A stretch of 64,000 nt of DNA, taken from NCBI GenBank assembly GCA_001599715.1, contig BCHU01000002.1, positions 868,001-932,000 of the forward strand, given 5' to 3'. The position numbers and the translations under genes are program-made. Source of the stretch: Phaeotremella fagi. Its lineage: Eukaryota; Basidiomycota; Tremellomycetes; Tremellales; Phaeotremellaceae. The notes beneath the pieces are model-generated. The model saw only the letters and a program-made list of their open reading frames with translations. It did not search any database and was not told the DNA's origin. Of this stretch, positions 56,266 to 64,000 are shown piece by piece (the first letter of the stretch is position 1; each line of letters opens with the position of its first letter).

Positions 56266-58318
56266 ATGTCTCACAACATCACCGAAGTGAACCTCGAAAA
56301 ACCAGAAGAGCTTCAATTAGAAATGTCACCGCAACCTGATCCTCATCGATATGGATCTTCTGCAGAGGACATTGAAGCTTATGAAACTATCTTATCTTGG
56401 GATGAAGAGACTCGCCAACGAAAAGAGAAAGCTTTAGTTAGAAAGCTCGATCTTATCGTTTGTCTTCCTTTGGTCTTGATGTATATAACCAATTACCTTG
56501 ATAGAAACTCCATTGCTCAAGGCAAGTGATGTTTTTCTATACATAAATACGCTAATACCTTGATCCAGCTAGGGTTTCGGGCTTGGTAACGGCAACAGGG
56601 ATTACCGAGAATGATTATGCTACCGTTAACGGTATTTTCTGTGAGTGCAAAACTGGAGTCCACCACTGACCAGATAGATATATCTTGTGGGTTCAACAAC
56701 GTTTTCTTTTACTAATATCCTAGATGTCATCGGACAAACACCAGCAAATATGATCCTTTCCAAAGCTAGACCTTCAATCTTCCTTGTAAGTTTTTGTGCA
56801 ACGACAAAAGCTAAACTCGACAGCCCGCCGTGATGATTGCTTGGGCAATCGTTTCTGCCTGTACAGCGTTGACCACATCTTTTGGAACATTAATTGCTGT
56901 TCGATTTATTTTGGGATTCTGTGAAGGTGGGACTTTGAATTGAAACAATACTTATTTCTTGTTCAGCTCCATTCTACCCTGGAGCAGTCTTCTACTTGAG
57001 CAGTTGGTGTAAGTGGCACTCAATGTTTGTAAACTGATCGCTCAGACACCCGAAAAGAAATCGGTAAACGTATCTCAATTCTTGTGTCTGGTATCTGCTT
57101 GTCAAACGCTTTCGCCGGTTTGATTAGTGCTGGTATCATCAGCGGTCTTGATGGTAAACAGGGGATTGGTGGTTGGCAATGGTAAGTTAACGCATTTTAG
57201 AGTAACTAATGACAGGATCTTCATTGTTGAAGGTGCTATGACTGTCGGGTTGGCAATAATCATTGCGTAAGTTGAAGTTTAGCGATAGTATTTGACATCA
57301 GTTTCATCATCCCCGATTACCCAGCAACAGCTAAAACTCTGTCCCCCGAGAACAGGGTGTTGGCTCAACTTCGACTGGATCAAGATATCGGTCAGGTTGA
57401 CACAAGCGATCAAGTTTCGGTAATGGAGGGTCTCAAAATGGCAGTGAAAGACTATCGAACTTGGTGTTTCGGTATGCTCCAATGGTCAATCACCATTATG
57501 ATCGGATTCAATTTCTTTTATCCAACCGTTATTCAAGGTTTAGGTTTCACGAACACCACACAGATTCTGTTGCTCACGGTTCCTCCTTACTTCGTTGCTT
57601 TCGCCGGCTCATTCGGTGAGGTGTGTATTCGGTAGCATGACTAACTTGTCTACAGCCATGTCGTGGAGTGCCGACAGGACTCAGAAGCGTGCGCTTCACT
57701 TTGAGATTTGCGTTGCGGTCGCATCTGTTGGGTTGATTCTACTCATTGGACTAGCTGGGACGAATTCACAAGGAGCAACTTACTTCGCGACTTTCATTCT
57801 AGCTGCTGGATCATTGTGAGTTCTTGAAAAGTAAACTTAACTAAAGTCAGTGCATCGTATAGTTGTTCATACCCTTGGCTAGCTTCAGTTATGCCACGAC
57901 CTGCAACGAAGAGAGCGTAAGTGAATCACATGTTCGAGGCTGATTTACTAGTACGAGTATTGCTATTGCCAACAGTATGAGTAACATCGGAGCTTTTCTT
58001 TCAGGTGAGACTGCAATATAGCCTGAACTAACTAAAACAGGTTATGTCTACTATGCGACCTTCGGACCAAGATATCGTACTTCCTGGGCTATAACTCTAG
58101 GCTTTGCGGCATTGGTAGCGGTCATAGTTGCTTACTTGTATAAGAGAATGAAAAAGCGTAACGAAAGGTAAGAATTACCGAATGGATTCCAACTGACCAA
58201 TAGATTGGACTTTGTTGAACAAGAATACAGTCAAGGAAGATTATCTGAAAATGATTTGGCAAAGCTTGAAATAGATGAGGTCCTGGCTGCCAAATCTGGT
58301 TTCAGATTGGCAATTTGA
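56266..58318 (+). CDS. MFS transporter of the anion:cation symporter (allantoate permease/Dal5) group
   Basis: A plasma-membrane carrier with 12 predicted spans, probably importing the acid that the cluster degrades. The cytoplasmic N-terminus is about 65 residues. Helix 1 is LDLIVCLPLVLMYITNYLDR, with NYLDRNSIAQAR typical of Dal5/Tna1/Vht1-type carriers. Then TPANMILSKARPSIFLP, VRFILGFCEAPFYPGAVFYL (the family's FxEAxFxPG signature), SSWYTRKEIGKRIS, GGWQWIFIVEG and PDYPATAKTLSPE in the central loop. The second half has YPTVIQGLGF and SNIGAFLSGYVYYATFGPRY. The C-terminus is charged and ends KSGFRLAI. About 500 residues with ten or more introns of about 40-50 bases. Confidence 0.92.
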
Positions 58319-58440
58319 TTGAGAAAGACTCAGAGGGAACTCCATGGCCAGATATGTAATTGTTGAATGTATGCAAAAGCATGAATGAACGAGTACCGAC
58401 AAACGGCAGTTTATATGTTTGATATTACTTAAATGTAAAA

Positions 58441-58740
58441 ATGCCACGTCAATACGCCACCATGAGTCGTTCACAAAAACGACTCGCAGAAAAAACCAAC
58501 CTTGGTAACCAACCTCTTTTGATCTCTATTTTTATCTCTTCACAATCCTTTCTACCTCCATCTGGAAAGTTATCTCAGCTTCGAGCGTATACCAAAGTCG
58601 ATTCGATCAAATCAAAAAGGATTAAACACTCAAAATTCCTTCCCTGCGGTCGTTGTTCCGCACTTTCTCGTTATATCCAAATAAAAATCCAATCCAACTT
58701 AGAAATTTCTCAACTTCGTTTTCCAGATTTCAATCAATAG
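58441..58740 (+). CDS. Small open reading frame directly upstream of leucyl-tRNA synthetase
   Basis: Ninety-nine codons from ATG 58441 to TAG 58738-58740, ending five bases before the synthetase ATG and in a different frame. The sequence is basic (RSQKRLAEK, IKSKRIKHSK) without a recognised family. A long upstream ORF in the leader could reduce synthetase translation. It may equally be a chance ORF in a promoter, since no homologue or splice pattern supports it. Confidence 0.25.
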   Translation: MPRQYATMSRSQKRLAEKTNLGNQPLLISIFISSQSFLPPSGKLSQLRAYTKVDSIKSKRIKHSKFLPCGRCSALSRYIQIKIQSNLEISQLRFPDFNQ

Positions 58741-58745
58741 ACGAT

Positions 58746-61700
58746 ATGGCGACCATCAGTAATGAAGCACCTGTTGTAGTCATGGAGAAGGTATGATTGC
58801 TGTTTTTTGGTCAAGTTTTGAGCTGTTTACTGATCTCGAACAGACTGATAAAAGAGATTATTTGATCAATCTTGAAAAATCAGCTCAAGCTTCATGGCAA
58901 TCCACAGAGATCTTCAACACCAATCCACCACCTCTACCAGAAGGTGTTGAAACCTATCAAGATTTCTTTTCAACGAATCAATCGATCAAAGACGTTCAAG
59001 AAAAGTATCCAAAATGGTTCGGTACCTTCCCTTTCGCTTATATGAACGGTAGTTTCCATTTAGGACACGCTTTCACAATCAGTAAAATCGAATTCGCCGC
59101 TGGTTTCGAAAGAATGAGAGGTAAACGTGTTCTATTCCCTGTTGGTTATCATGTTACAGGAATGCCAATCAAGGTAAGTCTATGTTTTTTGTTATATGTA
59201 AGCTTATGCTCGGTTTAGGCTTCCTCAGATAAATTAATCAGAGAGATGGAAATGTTTGGGGAGAACCTTGAAGGGTATTCCGAAGATTCAGCACCAGTCG
59301 TCGAACCAAAAGTTGCCACCCCAACACCAGCAAAGTCTCTCGAATCTACCGACCCATCCAAAGCTAAAAAAGGGAAACTTAACGCTAAATCAACAGGTCT
59401 TACATATCAATTCCAGATTCTTGAATTGATCGGTGTTCCAAGGGAGGAGATCAAACAATTCGCTGACACTCAACATTGGTTGGAGTATTTCCCACCTCTC
59501 GCCAAGGAAGATTTGAATGGTTTGGGTGCACGTATTGATTGGAGACGACAGTTCTTGACAAGTGAGTATCAAATGATGGACTAATCAAGTTGGTTGAGCT
59601 GACTTTTGATAGCCGACGCCAATCCTTATTACGACAGTTTCGTTCGTTGGCAAATGAACAAACTTTATGCTCAAAAACGAATCCTTTTCGGTGAAAGATA
59701 TACTGTTTATTCACCTAAAGATGGTCAACCATGTATGGATCACGATCGTCAAAGTGGTGAAGCAGTCAATCCCCAGGAATACACTTGTGTCAAGATGGAA
59801 GTCTTGGAATGGGGACCAGGTGTCAGTGGTGATTTGAAACAAGCTGTTGGTGGAAGAAAAGTCTGGATGGTTGCTGCAACTTTAAGACCCGAGACTATGT
59901 ACGTATCAGATACAGAGGTAAAAGAGAGTGCTAACCAGTCCTAGGTATGGTCAAACGAATTGTTACGTCGGTCCATCTCTTAAATATGGTTTATTCGAAG
60001 CTACCGATTCGGATCTCTTCCTTGTAACCGAACGTGCTGCTCGTAACATGGCTTTCCAAGGAACTTTTGATCGACCTCGAGGAGTTTTCAACAAGGTTAT
60101 TGATGTTGTTGGTTCCGACCTTTTGGGTACCAAGGTTTGTCCACCTTTGGGTTTGGCTAAAGAAGTTTACGTACTTCCAATGGAAGGTGTTCTTGCCACC
60201 AAGGTGAGTTGATGGAATATTTACAACGTTGCAACTGACTTTTTCTAGGGTACTGGTGTCGTTACCTCTGTTCCTTCAGATTCTCCTGATGATTACATCA
60301 CCTTGAAGGATTTACGTAAAAAAGCTGCCATGTACAACATTCAACCAGAATGGGCTGCTATCGATCCTATCCCAGTTCTCTCGACACCTAAATACGGTGA
60401 TATGGCTGCTGAAGTCTTATGTACCGAATTCAAAATCCAATCCCAAAGGGATGTCAAACAACTCGCCGAAGCTAAAGACGCTGCTTACAAGGAAGGTTTC
60501 TATAACGGTACTATGCTTGTTGGAGATTTCAAGGGTACTTCAGTCATCGATGCTAAACCATTGGTTCGTCAACAACTTATCGATCTTGGACTTGGGGTTG
60601 CATACGCTGAACCAGAGAGTGAAGTCATTTCTCGATCAGCTGATGTCTGTGTCGTCGCCTTGGTCGATCAATGGTATCTTGATTACGGAGAAGAAGAATG
60701 GAAAGCGATCGCCACCAAATTGTTGGATCGTATGAACACCTACATTCCAGAAACCAGAAACGCTTTCGATGCAGTTCTCAATTGGCTCAACAAATGGGCT
60801 TGTGCTAGATCTTACGGTCTTGGATCCAAGTTACCTTGGGATCCAGTTTGGTTGGTTGAATCATTATCGGATTCAACTGTCTACATGTCATACTACACCG
60901 TCGCCAATCTTCTCCATGAAGACATGTTTGGTAAAAACCCCGGTCCACTTGGTATAACCCCTGATCAAATGACGGATGAGGTTTGGGAATACGTTCTTTG
61001 TTCAGGTGCTTTACCAACAACAGGTTTATCCACTGAAAAGGCATCTCAACTTAAATACAACTTCCAATACTTCTATCCGTTAGATATCAGATCATCAGGT
61101 AAAGATCTTATCAACAATCATTTAACTTTCTTCATCTACGTCCATGCTGCTATCTTCCCCGAGGAACACTGGCCAAAATCAGTCAGAGCTAATGGTCACT
61201 TGATGTTGAACGGGAAGAAAATGTCAAAATCAACTGGTAATTTCTTGACTATGAAGGAAGCTACCAAGAAATATGGTGCGGATGCTACTAGGTTGACTTT
61301 GGCTGATGCTGGTGATGATATCACCGATGCCAAGTGAGTGGAATCATGATATGTGTCAAGGTAGCTACTAACGGGTCTACATCTTAGCTTCGAGGAAACC
61401 GTCGCTAACGCTGCTATCTTACGTTTACACACTGCTTGTCTCTGGGCTGAGGTGAGTGGTTTGTATCTGTTTGTTGTTTAGACACTGACAGTGCTCAGGA
61501 AATGAAAGCAACTGCCTCATCCCTTCGAACGGGTGAATTCAACGAATTCGACAAAGGATTCCAAAATGAGATGGATCACTTGATCCAGGGTACTTACGAT
61601 GCTTTCGACAAGTGAGTTCTGGAAACAATCTCTACTAACGATACCTCAGAATGGAATTCAAAGACGCGCTCAAACGAGGTCTTTACGATTTCGAGTCTGC

Positions 61701-62515
61701 TCGTAATTGGTACAGAGTGGTTACTTCTCCTGAGAACGGTGGTCCAGGTATGCACCACGATCTAGTGTTTGGTTGGATCCGAAGCAACGCTCTCTTAATC
61801 GCCCCTTTCACACCCCATTTCTCTGAATACATCTGGCAAACGATTCTCGGTGAATCAACGACTGTTCAATCGGCACCGTTCCCCAAACCATCTGGTACAG
61901 TCGACACCTCTGTTCTTCAACAATTAGATTACATGAGAGGTGTAGTCGATAACATGAGATCAGCTGAAGCTGTTCTCAGCAAGAAAAAGGGTAAAGCGAA
62001 GGGACCAACACCGGGTGCTTACGATCCATCTAAACCTAAACACGCAAGGATTTTCGTTGCAACGAAATTCCCTGTTTGGCAAGATAAATGTGTTGAGGCT
62101 GTTAAAGCAGCTTGGAACCAGGGTGATAACACTATCGATGATGTTAAGATGAGGAAGGAATTGGAGAGTTCTGGTTTGATAAAAGATAAAAAAGCAATGC
62201 CGTTCTGTGCTTCTTTCAAGGTATGTCTCCTATTCTTGTGAAAAAGAGATAAGTTACTGATCCTTCGAGTAGAAAGAAGTTTTATCAAACGGCAGTAAAG
62301 CTTTCAACAGATCCTTACCGTTCTCTGAACTTGACGCTTTGATCTTGTTGAAACCTTATATCAAGGTTTCTTTGAAATTCGAAGAAGTCGACGTGATCTC
62401 TGTTGAGGATGCTGAGAAAGTTGTTGAAGCTGAAGGGGAGAAGGATGGATGGAGTAAAGATAAGATTGAGAGTAGTGAACCTAGATCACCATCTGTTTTA
62501 TTCTGGAATGCGTAG
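58746..62515 (+). CDS. CDC60: Cytosolic leucyl-tRNA synthetase
   Basis: Charges tRNA-Leu with leucine; class I. About 1,100 residues, the archaeal/eukaryotic cytosolic form. Start ATG 58746 ([15 protein letters not shown]). Motifs in order: [20 protein letters not shown] with the HIGH-type signature, VGYHVTGMP, a lysine-rich insert ([11 protein letters not shown]) and the editing domain ([20 protein letters not shown]). Then [50 protein letters not shown] and the KMSKS loop [12 protein letters not shown]. The anticodon-binding helical region begins [15 protein letters not shown]. The C-terminal extension ends PSVLFWNA. About eight introns. The initial exon is short ([15 protein letters not shown]). 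Confidence 0.96.
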
Positions 62516-63142
62516 GGGAAGAGAGTGGAGTTGAGTTGAGTTGGTAGATACATAGTAGATCATTGAATGCCACTTTACAAGTTGAGCAATAAAAATAAAT
62601 AATTAATGTGAATTAATCCCATTTTCATTCTCTGCAGTATATATGCAACACCCGCCTCGTCATCTTCTCCTTCTTTCTTCTATCATCCATTATATACCCA
62701 AACCAATCACTGACTCATCACATCGTTCAAATCACATTCCACGCACGTAGCATATATCATAGAAGTAGAAGTAGATCCAGACTCAGCTCATTCTGAAGTA
62801 CTAGTACAAGTACCAGTACAAGTACAATCCCAGCACAGTTCAATCCAGGTGGTGGCAATTGAAACGATCAAACAAACCAATTCTCTAAGAACTGCCTTTC
62901 ATCGTTTTTGTCTATAATCATCTTTTGGGATTGACGTTGTCTTTATACTAATTGAGCGCTGCTTTTGCTACCCTCATCGCATCTTTTGGCATCGTTCTTA
63001 ATTCTTTTAACTTTGATTGACATTTCAACATCTTTCCTTGCTATTTGGTCGGCTTAGGTAATTTCGTCATTGAAACACGACTTTGATCGATCTCATCCAT
63101 AAACATCAAGGTCAAGTCATCGAATCAACGTTTCTACAAATC
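62516..63142. other. Intergenic region and long leader of the PCF11 gene
   Basis: About 625 bases. A TATATATAC/TATATACC pair near 62640-62700 may be core promoter. Five copies of the hexamer AGTACN run from 62797 to 62826. The leader before ATG 63143 is AT- and T-rich. Confidence 0.5.
62797..62826. repeat. Hexanucleotide repeat AGTACN x5
   Basis: AGTACT-AGTACA-AGTACC-AGTACA-AGTACA. Each GTAC core is itself a palindrome, so the tract could be a hypervariable microsatellite or a cluster of protein sites in the PCF11 promoter/leader. Confidence 0.7.
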
Positions 63143-64000
63143 ATGTATTACCCACCTTCAGCCCAACAAGCTTCTGGATCTTATTACCAACAACCCCAAC
63201 CGCCAGCAACGATTCAACAACCGCCAGTAGATCCTTTCAGAGCTTATTATGCCAATCGGTTACGAGAACTCACGTTCAATTCGAGACCTCTCATTCAGGA
63301 TTTATCGGTTATCGCTTTACAGCAACGTGATCAGAATCAATGGGAACGTATGAAGATTATCGTTGAAGAACTTGAGAATGCTGTTTTAAGGGTAGGTATT
63401 TCTTCTTCTTTCATTTCAACTGATTTCTTCTCTTTTGGTTGATGCGATGAAACCGTGAGGAAATTTGTACTGACTTGAACGATCCTTTCTTGACAGGCTC
63501 CACCTCATCAAAAACTACCGTTACTGTATTTAATTGATTCTATATCAAAGAATATCGGTGCACCGTATACGACTCATTTGTTACCGCCTATCATTCCACG
63601 ATTGTATTTACGGACATACAAAGAAGTTGATGGTGTTATCAAATCCAAAATGGAGGAGATGATGGGTTTATGGAGAAATAGTGGTGTAGGCGGTAATGAA
63701 CTTTATCCAGTTGGTGTTAGAGAATCGATAGAGAAGGAAATTTTCGGTACAATGTCATCGTCTCATTCCCATTCGCATCCCAATTCTCGTCCACCTGTCA
63801 TTCCACCTCAACCACAACCTCAATTCCCAACGCAGCAACAAGTTCAAATTGCTTTAGATGAAACTTTGAATCTTAAACATCGTCAAGCTGCTGTTAATCC
63901 TTATGATCGAACTGCAGTTACTCATGTTGGTGTGTTGATTAAAATCAAAGAATTACTTTTATCGAAACAGGTATCTCCAAATGAATTACAGCAGATCATG
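63143..64000 (+). CDS. PCF11: PCF11, cleavage/polyadenylation factor IA subunit (5' part only)
   Basis: PCF11 couples pre-mRNA 3'-end cleavage and termination to RNA polymerase II. The visible part begins MYYPPSAQQASGSYYQQPQP, a Q/P-rich leader of about 30 residues. The CTD-interaction domain follows: FRAYYANRLRELTFNSRPLI, IQDLSVIALQQRDQ, then after an intron (about 63392-63496) APPHQKLPLLYLIDSISKNI, GAPYTTHLLPPIIPRLYLRT and MMGLWRN. The YLIDSISKN(I)G motif is the CID core. The segment after it is proline/glutamine-rich. The gene runs off the window edge, so its zinc fingers are not seen. A second ATG upstream at 63083 is less likely because the leader there is not protein-like. Confidence 0.85.

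Noticed and set aside
50402..58318. Assigning the cluster to protocatechuate 4,5-cleavage
   Set aside because: The lactonase resembles LigI, but no ring-cleavage dioxygenase or LigK-type aldolase is present, and COG3618 includes sugar lactonases.

Overview
The window looks like nuclear DNA of a basidiomycete fungus, most likely a tremellomycete (Cryptococcus/Kwoniella-like). Nearly every gene is broken by many short GT-AG introns of about 35-60 bases with CTAAC/CTGAC-type branch sites. Genes are packed on both strands at roughly one per 2 kb. The gene set is eukaryotic (BDP1, RAD2/XPG, REV1, VPS29, a GID-complex E3 subunit, a complex I subunit), so this is not Saccharomyces-like yeast. Placement below phylum is inference from gene style only.

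Layout. 1-8.2 kb: a Zn2Cys6 regulator with a suspicious reading-frame break, a complete intron-containing MurQ-type etherase, and four unrecognised genes. 8.2-20.2 kb: REV1, vacuolar carboxypeptidase S, VPS29, a lipocalin-like protein, a monoglyceride lipase-like hydrolase and a BOS1-type SNARE. 20.4-25.1 kb: an array of eight small genes from two lysine-rich families, three Myb/SANT-like (A1-A3) and five of a family I do not recognise (B1-B5). From A2 to B5 the strand alternates strictly. A probable intron-bearing tRNA-Ser follows. 26.3-38.6 kb: a membrane-anchored spermidine-synthase-fold protein, BDP1, NDUFB8, RAD2 and a GPI-type exo-1,3-beta-glucanase. 38.6-40.5 kb: a long gene-free stretch rich in ATGCAT sites, leading to a TATA-driven gene for a disordered protein. 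42-50.3 kb: an amino-acid permease, a ubiquitin C-terminal hydrolase, FYV10/GID9, an FTS/AKTIP-like E2 variant and cardiolipin synthase. 50.4-58.3 kb: a compact catabolic cluster. 58.7-64 kb: cytosolic leucyl-tRNA synthetase and the start of PCF11.

The two regions most worth attention are the alternating small-gene array and the catabolic cluster. The array seems to have grown by duplication of a two-gene convergent unit: B2 resembles B4 and B3 resembles B5. The cluster holds an HpcH/HpaI aldolase, a Zn2Cys6 regulator, a COG3618-type amidohydrolase/lactonase, a D-2-hydroxyacid dehydrogenase and an anion-type MFS carrier. All three of its promoter regions carry a CGGAGGC-containing CGG...CCG site: CGGAGGCTCCG twice and CGGAGGCCCG twice. 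This suggests one self-contained regulon in which the transporter imports an acid that the lactonase, dehydrogenase and aldolase degrade. The substrate cannot be told from sequence alone.

All gene models were spliced by eye. Exon edges are supported by GT/AG and frame only. No database search was possible.
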